From: Heloderma charlesbogerti
Taxonomy: Eukaryota > Chordata > Lepidosauria > Squamata > Helodermatidae
Direction of reading: 5' to 3'
NCBI GenBank assembly: GCA_026122225.1
Contig: JANEZZ010001629.1
Location: 95,119-159,118, forward strand
DNA length: 64,000 bases
The notes beneath the pieces were generated by a model. That model did not search any database, had not been told where the DNA came from, and saw only the letters and a list, made by a program, of their open reading frames with translations. Below are positions 22,940-34,205 of this stretch, piece by piece. Each line of letters opens with the position of its first letter. The first letter of the stretch is position 1. The translations under genes were made by a program, and so were the position numbers.

Positions 22940-23415
22940 AATATCATAGAATCTTAGAGTTGGAGTGGTCTTGTAGACCATCTCCTCCAACCTCCTGCTC
23001 AATACAGGGAATCTTGACTTAGAGCATCCCCAACAGATGACTGTCCATCCTCTACTTGAAGACCTCCAGTGAGGGTCAGCACCCACTCCTCTAGATAATT
23101 GGCTCCATTGTCTCATTGTTCTGATGTCCAAGATGTTTCTCCTAATGTTCATTGAAAATCTACCATCCAGTTACTTAAGCCATGTGATCTAGTCCTGCCC
23201 TCTGAGCAGAACAGAACAAGCCTTGATACTCTTCTATGTGGCAGCCATTTGGGCGTTCGAAGGGTGCTATCAGGACCCCCTCAGCCTGCTTCTCTGGGCT
23301 AAACATGACCAATTCCTTCAATCTTTCCTCAGATGACTTGTTTTCCATACCACTGCCCATCTTTATCGCCTTCCTCTGAACCTGTTCCAATGTGTTTATA
23401 ACTTTCTTCTTAATA
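22940..23415 (-). mobile_element. CR1 LINE 3' end
   Basis: In reverse it reads the CR1 C-terminus (EQVQRKAIKM and SSEERLKEL), then the 3' UTR ending near 22944 with ATCATAGAATCTTAGAGTT. It is moderately diverged. Confidence 0.88.
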
Positions 23416-24435
23416 GTCCATGGCTATTGGTTTTGGTGACCCAGATGTTGTGCAGGCTGGATCTGTACATTTCTTTCTCTCCCCTCTCTCATTTTCTCTG
23501 TGTTGCAGATAATCTTTAGAATATGATTTAGAAGTAGCAATTATAAGGCTATACATTTTGACTGTCAAAAATCGCTAATTCTCTGTTGGTGGCAGGTATG
23601 GAAAAGACTCCCTTGATTTATGAAGGCTTTCTCTTGCTTGCTCGCTCTCTTGGGTTTATTACTTAACACATAATAAAGATGATCCATTCTATAATATACA
23701 CAAGACCAACTGCATCAAATTCCCTTGGTTCTCAACTTGGATGCTATTCATTGTAAAGAGTAATTTATGAGCATTTTCCACGTATGTTTCTTTTCACGAG
23801 ATGAAAGGCACTGATCAAGTGTCAGAGAGGTCTCTATAACAGCACAACAAAGGAGTAAATAAAATCAAGATGAAACGGCGACAAACATGGAATCCTTTTT
23901 AAATAATTCAGTTCCACAGAGCAAAAATCGACAATTGACCAAACAGCCTTAATCTGCCACTTTATGAATTATCTTGGTAACTACACAGGAGGTAAATGAT
24001 GCAAAATGGAAAATGATAGCACCATACAACCAGCATTTAGCAGAAGCCATAGTCAAGAGGAACATAGAAATTTAAAGCTCAGTGAGCTGATCTGAATCCA
24101 ATTTGCAGAGCAGAACTGGGGGAGAAACCTGGAACCTGCAACAAAATGTTGCAGTGCATCATCAGCCCTAACAGGGGTGCTCCTGTTCAGGGTTTCAGCC
24201 AAACATGACCTCCTCTGGAATATTATATCCTGTCAGGCCGGGGAGCACAACATCCAATGCTGTGCTCCCCAGGGACCCCAGGGGCAACATCCAATGTCTG
24301 CTGGGGGCAGGGACCACATTAGTGTGCACACTAATGTACACACACACATATACATGCCACCACTAGCTGGGCATGTGGTCTTTCTGCCACCACTGGTGGC
24401 TTGGGGAAATTTTTTTCTACTCATAAGAAAGCAGG
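23416..24435. other. No feature recognised
   Basis: AT-rich sequence with no identified gene or repeat, apart from a short ACACACAC run near 24340. Confidence 0.45.
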
Positions 24436-24439
24436 ACCA

Positions 24440-24765
24440 AATCCCTTTGCCGTGCTTTCAAATAGCATCCCAAATACCAAGCCTCTGCATGTCTGCTCAG
24501 AAGTAAGCAGGACACGCCTTTGCATGGCTACGCAGAAGTAAGCAGGAGTGAATCACCCAGCATCACTTTCAAATTGCATCCAAATACCCTCTGTAGCTCT
24601 GCTCAGAAGTAAGCAGGACAAGCCTCTGCAAGTCTACTTCGAAGAAAGCAGGGCTGGATCACGAGGCAGCACTTTCAAAAAGCATCCCAAATACTACACC
24701 TCTGCATGTCCGCTCAGAAGTGAGCCGGACAAGCCTCTGCATGTCTTCTCAAGCAGGAAAGAATA
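24440..24765. repeat. Tandem array, about 108-bp period
   Basis: CTTTCAAATAGCATCC, CTTTCAAATTGCATCC and CTTTCAAAAAGCATCC recur near 24455, 24565 and 24671. Within each unit a half-period motif GCTCAGAAGTAAGCAGGA recurs about twice. It is about three diverged units. Confidence 0.8.
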
Positions 24766-24794
24766 ACTCAGCAGCTTCACCCCAGGCTCTACCT

Positions 24795-24960
24795 CTTTTC
24801 CCTGATAGGGAAAAGCTCTTATCTCCAATCAGCAGCTGATTGGAGATAAGAGCTGTTCCCCACTAAGCCCTGAGAAAGTCAGCAGTTTTGGTGCTCAGCA
24901 GGGAGAAGCACTTATCTGTGATCAGCTGCTGAGCCGAGATAAGAAAGTTTCCCTGACAGG
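24795..24960. repeat. Cluster of hairpins with one perfect 20-bp palindrome
   Basis: 24814-24833 and 24835-24854 are perfect reverse complements (AGCTCTTATCTCCAATCAGC arm) with a 1-nt spacer. It is preceded by TTTTCCCTGATAGGGAAAA. A second, looser hairpin is formed by CTTATCTGTGATCAGCTG and AGCCGAGATAAG. Confidence 0.9.
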
Positions 24961-24994
24961 AGAGGGGGTGGGACCTGGGGAAGAAGCTGGCAGG

Positions 24995-25422
24995 TAATGA
25001 TTATGAGAATTTCATTTCAGTTCGTAACTCACTTCAAAATGCCCCATTTGCAGTCCTGACTGTAAACGCAAACAGGACTGCATTTTCTCCAAAAATGTTC
25101 ACGCATTCCCAAAGCTACCTTCACGTTCACAAAATGTGTACTTGAAAAATGCGCAACTTCCTCAAAACACACAACTGTCATAAAAAGCAAGATGCGCACA
25201 TTTCAAGTCAGCCACACTTTAGCATCTGGGGAAAATCTGTGCAAATTTGGGAATTGTTGGTGCAACACTCATGTTTGAAAGCTGTTCATTTTGCTCAATT
25301 TTCCCAATTGCAAGAAGCGGACAGCAAGTGCGAGTCTGAGTGCAGATCGAGGAAAGACAAGCAGCGAACTGATGTTTGGAGAATCTTGGGGAGCTTGAAC
25401 CTTGCTCACTTGCCCAACCCTA
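24995..25422. mobile_element. AT-rich hAT-like MITE
   Basis: It is flanked by a perfect 8-bp duplication CTGGCAGG (24987-24994 and 25423-25430). The element starts TAATGATTATGAGAATTTC and ends CTTGCCCAACCCTA. The ends have lost most of their mutual complementarity. Inside are TTTGTGCAAATT-type words. Confidence 0.7.
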
Positions 25423-25430
25423 CTGGCAGG

Positions 25431-26518
25431 TAGATCAGGTGTGCTGCAGGGAAACCGTGGGGTGGGAGGCTGCTGGCTTACCAGGCTGCACCAGGAGTGG
25501 TGGAATGGGTGAGCACCACATGCAGCCCATGGGCTGTCAGAACATTTAATCACTCTCAGCATACACATACACACACACACCCATGCCTACCTGGTTTTAT
25601 GGTTGATGAACACTCAATGTCCTGTGGTTATTGAGCATGCTCTGCTGGCGCTAAACACATGAGTTTGCTATTAGAAGGGTGGACGGAGCTCAAATCCACA
25701 TGTAACCCATTTGAGTAACTAGCATCCCAGGAATCCAGTTTGAGCGCTAGGATTTGAACTGAGGTTTGAAAAGAGCCCACCCTCCTAAAAGGATGGAGAT
25801 GATTCTGGGGCATTTGGAAGAGGGCACAAGAATTCTGAAGTTGTTGAGAGGGGAGTATGAAAGCCAGCATGGCTGAGCTTCTCAGTAACCTTCCCGCCTC
25901 CTCCAAAGAACATACACAAATCTCCTCCAGTGAATCCGGCATGAAGGTGGTTGAGATCGCTGATGAAAGACCTTTTATCTGTCCAAGCTCTTTAAGATAT
26001 TTAATTCATTTCATTAAATCTTCCCCCATCCCACAGCAGAAGTTCCGATGTTAAAAACTGATGAACAGTTGTCCTGAAATATCTTCTGCATTTTCAGTCA
26101 CAACAAAACATCAGCTAAAATGCATTGTAAGTGGCTGCTGTCTTTCTGTTCCCCAAAATGGTTTTGACAGGAAGAAAAATAAAACCTCAAAATACAATGA
26201 AGTCATGCCAAATTAAATTCTGTCCATCTGAAGGAAAAAATGCTGGGTTATGTAAAATGTCTATTTCATTCTTTCTGGACATTTCCGTGGTTGCTTAGAT
26301 CACTTTCCAGCCATCAAACCTGCAGAGATAGGCTTCCAGGCTGGCAAGTGCTGACAAAGGTGTGAGAGCTTCCCTGCAGGGTGATGAAATTCGGCAAAGG
26401 CAATGGTCCTGTTGATTGGAGACCTGACCCTTCATACCCCCCGTTCTGCCCTTGCTTTGAATCCATTAAATAGCTTGATATTCCAGACGTGGCTGCAGCT
26501 GTTTCAAGCAGGGATTGG
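25431..26518. other. No feature recognised
   Basis: Holds a short CA run near 25565-25580 and otherwise no identified gene or repeat. Confidence 0.4.
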
Positions 26519-26900
26519 GGAGAAACTAATTCAGTTCACATTTTAACGAGAACGTACCTAATTTTGCACATTTGAATCAATGCGCAAAACAAAAGTCAGT
26601 TATCCTTTGAAATTTGCATTTCTCCTAATTTTGCAGTGGAGTTCTCCAATTTTTTAAAAAAATGCATGTATTGGTGAAAATGTTTGAAAATGTGTATATT
26701 AGGCAAAATTGCAACAAAAATTCATGTATTAGGAGAAATATGCACAAAAATCTGTACAAATTTTCATGCAATTTAAAACGAAGACAAAAGCCTCCAGGTT
26801 TGAGATGAACTGAACTGATGGCAAAAGTTCTCATAGTTCATGATGAACCAAACTTAAGATTGGGCAAAATGAGAAAGAGAGAAACTGAAACTGATTATCA
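26519..26900. mobile_element. Possible old AT-rich hAT-like MITE
   Basis: AGGGATTGGGGAGAAAC followed by TTCAGTTCACATTTTAACG parallels the left end at 45683. The interior has ATGCACAAAAAT-type words. Boundaries and target duplication are unresolved. Confidence 0.45.
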
Positions 26901-26988
26901 GGAGCACCCTAGCTGCCTCTTAAGGTCCCCTCCAGTAGCCCAAACAAGACGCAGACAAAAGGGATTATCTCTAAGGCTTTGTTCCTTT

Positions 26989-27838
26989 TAGGGATGGCAG
27001 AGAATTCTGCCACGGATTTCAGTGATGCACTGGCATTCGGCCCCCTGAAATCTGTGGCGGAAAGGCCTGCCACCCCCTGCCACCACCACCCCGCAGATCC
27101 CCACCGGGACGAGTCTTACCTGGGGTAGATGTTCCGGACAGTGGCGGCTCCAGCGGCAGCTTCGGCGGTGGTGGCGGTGGCTGGTCTTCTGACCGGCTGC
27201 CGCCGCCGCCATTTGCATTCTGGTCTTTTTCTTTTTTTTTACCCAGACGTGATAGGCCACGTAAAGACTTACGTAGCCTATCACTTCTGGGTAACAACAA
27301 CAACAACAACAACAATGGCATACGCAAATGGCAGCAGCTACGGCGGCCGCCATTTGCGTTCCTTATTTTTCACCATCTTAGTCTACGTAAATATTTATGT
27401 AGGCTAAAACGGCAAATCAAAAAGGAACTCAAATAGTGCCCACTACACTATTTGCATTCCCCTTTATTCTCGCCGTAATAGTCTATGTAAATATTTGCAT
27501 AGACTAAAACGGTGAAAAATAAGGAATGCAAATGGTGGCCGCCGTAGCCGCCGCCATTTGTGTATGTGTGTTTTTTTTTACTTTGCCATGCTAAGCTACA
27601 TAAATATTTATGTAGCCTATCATGGTTAACTACAGGGATGCAAACAGCGGCGGCTATGGCAGCCGCCATTTGCATCCCTGCTGCCCAGCAGCCAGATGTC
27701 CGGCTGTGGCGGAGCCAGCCAGCAGCTCCGCAGAATCCCCGTGGAGCAGAGCTGGCTGGGCAGGACTCCGGGGGGAGGGACGGAGCGCCTCCCCTCCCAC
27801 CGCAAAGCAGATCCACGAAATGGTAAGTGACATCCCTA
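26989..27838. mobile_element. Palindromic hAT-like MITE
   Basis: This 850-bp element starts TAGGGATGGCAGAG and ends GTGACATCCCTA. Flanks GTTCCTTT and ATTCCTTT match at 7 of 8. Hairpins include GTGATAGGCCACGTAA...TTACGTAGCCTATCAC near 27248, a GCAAATGGCAGC pair near 27325, AGTCTACGTAAATATTTATG near 27380 and another GCAAATGGTGGC pair near 27528. Donor-like motifs are CTTACCTGGGG on the left (reverse CCCCAGGTAAG) and ATGGTAAGTGAC on the right. Confidence 0.92.
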
Positions 27839-27846
27839 ATTCCTTT

Positions 27847-29240
27847 ACAACTTAATGACTCTTTCAGATGCTAATTGCCAGCGACTAAGCATGGAACTAC
27901 AAAGGGTATCCTAACAGGGTAACCTAAGCTCCATCTATGCAGTTGGTCCCCATTTTGAGGAGAAGGGTGGGAAAGCTCTGAAACTTATGGGCTAGGAGGG
28001 GAGGCTCCCCCCTTACCTGTGGGGCATCGGGGCACAGTTGTTGCCATAGCGCCAAGCAGGCTGAGCACCTCCTCTCAGCACCCTCCACCTCGCACTTCTC
28101 TCTGCACCAGCGCCTTGTGTCTAGCAACAACTGATCTCCCGCTCTTTCGCTGCCAGGGTCACTATCTCTCTCAGGAATGCAAGGGGGGGCTCTCCCTGCA
28201 GCAGTGCCTCTGAGAAATGAGCAGGCTTCTCTCCCATGGGTTGCAGCTCTTCCTCAGAATCAGAGCTGCTTTGGGGCTCTATGAGCTCAGTTCCAACCCT
28301 GACACTGATTGATTCACTGATCCCTAGTTTCAAGTAGTTTCATGGTGGAATCATGAAACACATTTCACATTTTAAGTCCATTTTACTTGGGAGGGGATAA
28401 ATTCATATATAATAAATCAAGAAAGAGGATGGTTTTGATCATTATTATTAAATGCCCACCACATAGTAGGAATGTGTATGAAAATGTGGCCATAAAAGAC
28501 GGCTGCATCTCAGCAGGTGAATGAGTGCTGGTTACTGTTTCTATTTATTTATTTATTTATTTATTTCATTTCTACTCTGTGTTAATTATTGACCATTTGT
28601 TTCCAGGTCTTTGCCACCTTTTCTCAGTGTGGGGTGTATTGTTTGCTAGTCATGCAAATAGATCTGAGGTGAGAGGAACATGGGATAGGTCTAAGAAGAT
28701 ACACTTGGTCTCAGCTTCAACAGGGAAGGGCCCATTGGCTGTGGATGCCACAAAGACTGGGATAATTTTCTAAGCAGCATAAAATAATGATACTCCTTGC
28801 AATTCGATGCAAAATCTGAGGGGCAGAGACTTGCTGGCTTCTTTTCCACTGTTCCCACCGGCCACCCCAACTGCAAACAGCTCCCCCCTTCATTTTACTT
28901 ACTGGTCAAGTGGCAGCAACTTGTTGTCTCACCACAGTCTACTGCCATCCATTCCTTGTATGCCAACACTTTGAAATGCATCTGGAAGATAACCAGTACT
29001 CCATGAAGTTCCTCCAGCACTGGTGTACTACACTTCCTTTCACCAACCCCAGTCAATAGCTGGCGAGCTGCAGTTGGACTAGTTGGAGCTTCCGAACTAG
29101 GTGCATTTACACTTCAGGGTTCGGGCCTAGCTTGATGTGCAGTCTCTTACCATAATCATTGCTTGGTTTAAAAGACCCAGAATGTCTTTTAAACATTCTG
29201 TGTTTAAGGGGGGTATTAAAGTTGGGGGGGGTATTAAAGT
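27847..29240. other. No feature recognised, one TTTA microsatellite
   Basis: A TATTTATTTATTTATT tract lies at about 28540-28567. No gene or repeat family was identified in the rest. Confidence 0.4.
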
Positions 29241-29242
29241 TG

Positions 29243-29490
29243 GAAGTTTGCCAAAAGTTATTTATTATTTATTTATTACATTCCTTATTCCGTAAGGAAT
29301 TCCAGGCGACGTATGTGATCTTCCTCCTCTCCATATTATCCTCACAACAACAACCCTGTGAGGTAGGTTGGGCCGAGAGTCTGTGACTGGCCCAAAGTCC
29401 CCCAGTGAGCTTCCATGGTCAAGTGGGGACTAGAACCCAGATCTCCCAACTCCCAGTCCAGCACTCTAGCCACTACACCACACTGGCTCT
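29243..29490 (-). mobile_element. MIR-like SINE
   Basis: Read in reverse it has a tRNA-like head (GCCAGTGTGGTGTAGTGGCT as A box; GGTTCTAGTCCCC as B box), then a core with ACTTTGGGCCAGTCACAG and CCTCACAGGGTTGTTG, then a short AATAAATAAT tail. The layout matches MIR/CORE-type SINEs. It is not a functional tRNA. Confidence 0.8.
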
Positions 29491-29504
29491 CCAGTATCCA
29501 GTAT

Positions 29505-29655
29505 GATCCAGTGTGTAGGACAACTATCCCCAGCCTAGTGCGCTCCAGATATGTTGTACTACAATTTCCACCATCCCCAAACAGCATAGCCAATGGCCAT
29601 GCTGGCTGGGAGTGATGGCAGTTGTATTCCAAAACTTCTGGAGGGCACCAGTTTA
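29505..29655. mobile_element. Palindromic MITE (CTACAACTCCCATC family)
   Basis: The left half has CCAGATATGTTGTACTACAA, and the right half is its complement (GGCAGTTGTATTCCAAAACT, TCTGGAGGGCACCAG). The centre is around GCCAATGGCCATGCTGG. Relatives lie at 44925, 49090 and 59385. Confidence 0.7.
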
Positions 29656-30539
29656 AGGAAAGCTGGTAAAGGGCATTGGCCATTGTGAAGGAACAGAACT
29701 GTCTAATGACTTCGTATGTAATTTGGTTTGGGTATGATGGGATTAATTGCTATGCTAAGACTTCAAGAAGCCAAAAGATGCAAGGCTCCAAAGAGTCTGA
29801 TATGAAAAAAAAAAAATGTTTTGGCTCTGTAGGAGGCTTCAGTTTCAGTTTTGTTTCTGTAAAAAAGGTAAGTGGATTCTGTTCCTGATTGGTCAAGAGT
29901 TGCAAAGGCACAAGCTCTTTAACATACAAAACATTGAGGTAAAAAGGCACTTAAGATAATGTAGAGGAAGCCTAAAAGGTAAAGGAAGGCTGTGAAAGGA
30001 AAGAAGAATTAGGAAGAGAAAGAAAATCAGAGAGCTGCTTTTTCCAGAAGCTGAATGCTGGGGTGGAGCTAAATGCTTGGAAAATTGAAAACTCTGACAG
30101 TAAGATATCGATGGGAAGAACTTGGATAAAACAGGGAGCAGATCTAGTTAGGAATTTTTGTTGTTGTTGTTCAGTCGTTCAGTCATATCCGACTCTTCGT
30201 GACCCCATGGACCATAGCACGCCAGGCCTTCCTGTCCTGCGCTCTCTCCCGGAGTGTGCTCAAGTCCATATACATTGCATTGGTGATGCTATCTAGCCAT
30301 CTCATCCTCTGCCGTCCCCTTCTCCTTTTGCCTTCAATCTTTCCCAGCATCAGGGTCTTTTCCAGTGACTTTTCTCTTCGCATTAGGTGGCCAAAATATT
30401 TCAGCTTCAGCTTCGTTATCTGTCCTTCCAATGAGCACTCAGGGTTGATTTCCTTTAGGATGGACTGATTTGACCTCCTTGCAGTCCAGGGGACTTGTAA
30501 CAGTCTTCTCCAGCACCACAGTTCGAAAGCATCAATTCT

Positions 30540-33248
30540 TCAGCGCTCAGCCTTCCTTATAATCCAGCTCTCACAGCCATACGTTGCTACTGGGAAAACC
30601 ATAGCTTTGATTATATGGATCTTTATCAGCAAGGTGATGTCTCTGCTTCTTACTATGCTGTCTAGGTTTGCAATAGCTTGCCTCCCAAGGAGCAAGCGTC
30701 TTTTAATTTCATGGCTACAGTCACCGTCTGCAGTGATCTTGGAGCCCAAGAAAATAAAATCTGTCACTGCTTCCATTTCTTCCCCTTCTATATGCCAGGA
30801 AGTGATGGGGCCAGATGCCATGATCTTCGTTTTTTTAATGTTGAGTTTCAAACCAGCTTTTGCACTCTCCACTTTCACCCTCAACAAGAGGCTCTTGAGA
30901 TCCTCTTCGCTTTCTGCCATTAGGGTGGTATCGTCTGCATATCGGAGGCTGTTGATAATTCTCCTGGCAATCTTAATTCCGGCCTGTGATTCATCCAACC
31001 CGGCGTTTCTCATGATGTACTCTGCATATAAATTAAATACGCAGGGGGACAATATACAGCCTTGTCATACTTCTTTCCCAATTTTGAACCAATCGGTCGT
31101 TCCATGTCCGGTTCTTCCTGTTGCTTCTTGACCCTCGTACAGGTTTCTCAGGAGACAGGTAAGGTGGTCTGGTACTCCCATCTCTTTAAGAATTTGCTAA
31201 GGATGTCAGAGAATTTCACCACGAATCTCAGGGAGGCCGAATGCCAGTGCATTCAGCCCCCCCGAATGCGGTTGCCGGAACGGTCTGCCACCTCCCCGCC
31301 CCCCCCGGGACGGGACTTACCTTGGGCGGATCTTCCTGGCGGCGGCAGCTCCGGCAGCAGTTCGGCGGCGGTTCAGCAGCAGCAGCTGCTGCAGCCAACC
31401 TTCCGACCGGCTGCTGCCACCGCCATTTCCAGTAAAAACAACAACAACAAAAAACGTGATAGGCTACGTAAAGATTTACGTAGCCTATCACGGCTGATAT
31501 AAAAGAAAAAAAACGTGCGTACGCAAATGGTGGCGCCCATGGGCACCGCCATTTGCGTTCCTTATTTTGGCACGTCTTAGTCTATGTAAACATTTATGTA
31601 GACTAAGATGGCGAAAATAAGGGGAATTTGCCATCTTAGTCTACATAAATGTTTACGTATACTAAGACGTGCCAAAATAAGGAACGCAAATGGCAGCGCC
31701 CATAGGCGCCGCCATTTGCGTATGCGCGTGGGGGGGGGGTTTCTTTTAAATCAGCCATGATAGGCTACGTAAACATTTACATGGCCTATCATGGCTGACT
31801 GCAGGGACACAAACAGCGGCGGCTACGGCTGCTGCCATTTACATCCCTGCTAGCTAGCGGCCAGATGTCCTTGCGGAGCGGAGCCGGCCGGCCAGAATTT
31901 CGGGGGGGAGGGACGGAGCGCCTCCCCCCCACCTCGAATCAATTTCGCTAAAAGGTAAGTGACTTTTGTACATCCCTAGAATTTGCCACAGTTTGTTGTG
32001 ATCCACACAATCAAAGGCTTTAGCATAGTCAATTAAGCAGAAATAGATGTTTTTCTGGAATTCTCTTGCTTTCCACATGATCCAGCGAATGTTGGCGATT
32101 TGATCTCTACTTCCTCTGCCTCTTCGAAACCCAGCTTGTACTTCCGGTAGTTCTCGGTTCACATGCTGCTGAAGCCTAGCTTGTAGGATTTTGAGCATCA
32201 CCTTGCTGGCATGTGAAATGAGCGCAATTGTGCGGTAGTTTGAACACTCTTTGGCATTGCCCTTCTTTGGAATTGGAATGTAAACTGACCTTTTCCAGTC
32301 TTGTGGCCACTGTTGAGTGTTCCAGATTTGTTGGCATATTGAGTGCAGCACTTTAACAGCATCATCTTTAGGATTTTAAATAGCTCCGCTGGAATACTGT
32401 CATCTCCGCTAGCTTTGTTGTTACTAATGCTTCCTAAGGCCCACTTGATTTCACTCTCTAGGATGTCTGGCTCAAGTACAGTGACCACACTATCATAGCT
32501 ATCAGGGACATTAAGATCTTTCCTGTATAGTTTTTCTGTTTATTCTTTCCACCTCTTCTTAATCTCATCTGCTTCTGTTAGGTCCCTGCCTTCTTTGTCC
32601 TTTATCATGCCCGTCTTTGCACAAAACGTTCCCTTGAGATCTCCAGTTTTCTTGAAGAGATCTCTAGTCTTTCCCATTCTATTGTTTTCTTCGATTTCTT
32701 TGCATTGTTCATTTAAGAAGGCCTTCTTGTCTCTCCTTGCTATTCTCTGGAAATCTGCATTCAGTTGGGTATATCTTCCCCTTTCTCCCTTGCTTTTCGC
32801 TTCCCTTCTTTCATCAGCTACTTGTAAAGCCTCATCAGACAGCCACTTGGCTTTCTTGCATTTCTTTTTCTTTGGGATGGATTTCATTGCTGCCTCCTGA
32901 ACAATGTACATTCCAGGTTCTTAAACAATGTTGTTCCTTACAGCATCGGACTTTCTTTTCACCACCAGACACATCCACAGCTGAGTGTCCTTTTGGCTTT
33001 GGCCCAGCCGCTTCACTGTTTCTGGCGCTACTTGGAAATTCCCTCTGCTCTTCCCCAGTAGTATATTGGACACCTTCCGACCTGAGGGGCTCATCTTCAG
33101 GCGTCATATCTTTTAGCCTTGTGATACATTCCATGGGGTTTTCTTGGCAAGAATACTGGAGTGGGTTGCCATTTCCTTCTCCAGTGGACCACATTTTGTT
33201 GGAACTCTCTGCCATGACCTGTCCATCTTGGGTGGCCCTGCATGGCAT
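30540..33248 (-). pseudogene. BovB endonuclease-reverse transcriptase, endonuclease deleted
   Basis: Pieces of the large BovB ORF survive on the minus strand: the leader (32835-33248), the linker (32540-32911), the reverse transcriptase fingers (31979-32488) and the palm to C-terminus (30540-31052). The last piece still has RYADDTTLMAESEEDL, so the catalytic aspartates are present. The protein is dead because the endonuclease is missing, frameshifts separate the pieces and the MITE splits the palm just after AKAFDCVDHNKLWQIL. Confidence 0.9.
31198..31978. mobile_element. Palindromic hAT-like MITE inside BovB
   Basis: This 781-bp element starts TAAGGATGTCAGAG (one change from TAGGGATG) and ends GTACATCCCTA, with a perfect 8-bp target duplication GAATTTGC (31190-31197 and 31979-31986). 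Both copies of the duplication are BovB sequence, so it landed after BovB. Hairpins are GTGATAGGCTACGTAA near 31456, ACGCAAATGGTGGC near 31520 and AGTCTATGTAAACATTTATG near 31580, with mirror counterparts to about 31797. Donor-like motifs are CTTACCTTGG (reverse CCAAGGTAAG) and AAAAGGTAAGTGAC. Confidence 0.94.
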
Positions 33249-33502
33249 AGCTTATGGCTTCACTGAGTTATGCAAGCCCCTTCGCCACAACAAGACAGTG
33301 ATCCATGAAGGGGAGTTACAAATTAGCTGGATGCTGGTTATTTTCTTATCCCTTTTCTCTTATGGTTTTGGTGTGTATGTGTGCTGTAGCTATTCAGATG
33401 ATAAAACTTTTTTCTTAATAACAAGACTTCTTTCAGGAAACTTTTAAAATTCTCTTGTTTAAACCTTGTGGTCTCCTTTCCTGCTGGCTAACCCAAACCT
33501 CA

Positions 33503-33825
33503 TATGGTTAAGATGCTGAATTGCAGACCGGAAGGTCAGCAGGACAGTAGTTCGTGACCCGAGTGCCGTGTGACGGAGTGAGCTCCCGTCTTCAGTCCCA
33601 GCTCCTGCCAACCTAGCAGTTCGAAAGCAAGAAATTGCAAGTAGATAAATAGGTACTGCTTCGGCGGGAAAGGTAACAGCATTCCGTGCACCTCGGTGTT
33701 CAGTCATGCCGGCCACATGATCACGGAAGCGTCTTCAGACAGCGCTGACTCTTCGGCTTAGAAATGGAGATGAGCACCACACCCTAGAGTTGGACACGAC
33801 TGATTGGGGACACCTTTACCTTTTT
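33503..33825 (+). mobile_element. Sauria-type SINE, head truncated
   Basis: It starts within the tRNA-like head (TGGTTAAGATGCTGAATTGC), with a B-box-like GTTCGTGACCC. The body contains AAAGCAAGAAATTGCAAGTA and TACTGCTTCGGCGGGAAAGG. The tail is AGAGTTGGACACGACTGA then ACACCTTTACCTTT. The tail's 18-bp AGAGTTGGACACGACTGA is identical to the BovB 3' end at 52.1 kb read in sense. Confidence 0.88.
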
Positions 33826-34135
33826 ATTTAGAAGAGACATAGAGGATTTTACATCTGATGGAGGCAGCTATGTGCATGGGGGGGGAGGATTCTGCCTGGT
33901 GGCAAAGGTAAGGCCATTAGAAGGGAGAGGCAAACAGGAGTGGTGCACCCTATTTGGTGTGGTCTGCCTTCCACGCATTGATCTGGGCATAGCTGGTCCT
34001 ACAACAGCTCTAGATTGGGGAAAGCAATGTTCAAATTTCTACCCTTGTCTTGAAGCTTCCTGCTTTATTACCTCTTTCCCTCATCTCTCTGTGTGCCTTC
34101 CCAGTTGTGCCCCTTGCTACACGCACCAAACATGA

Positions 34136-34205
34136 GAGAGCTTTGGCTGTTGGGCGGTATAGAAATGAAAATAAATAAATAAACAAACAAACAAGCAAAC
34201 AAACA
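34136..34205 (+). mobile_element. L2 LINE 3' tail
   Basis: GAGCTTTGGCTGTTGGGCGG, then TATAGAAATG and an AATAAATAAACAAACA run, matches the L2 3' terminus. Confidence 0.75.

Larger units (their letters stand above)
30156..33316 (-). mobile_element. BovB LINE, internally deleted, hosting a MITE
   Basis: The 3' end is at about 30156 (TTGTTGTTGTTCAGTCG read forward) and the probable 5' end at about 33316 (ATCCATGAAGGGGAGTTAC). A palindromic hAT-like element sits at 31198-31978 inside the reverse transcriptase region. Near 32908 the text jumps from CCTGAACAATGT to ACATTCCAGGTTC, deleting nearly the whole endonuclease domain. Flanking target duplication was not found. Confidence 0.93.
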
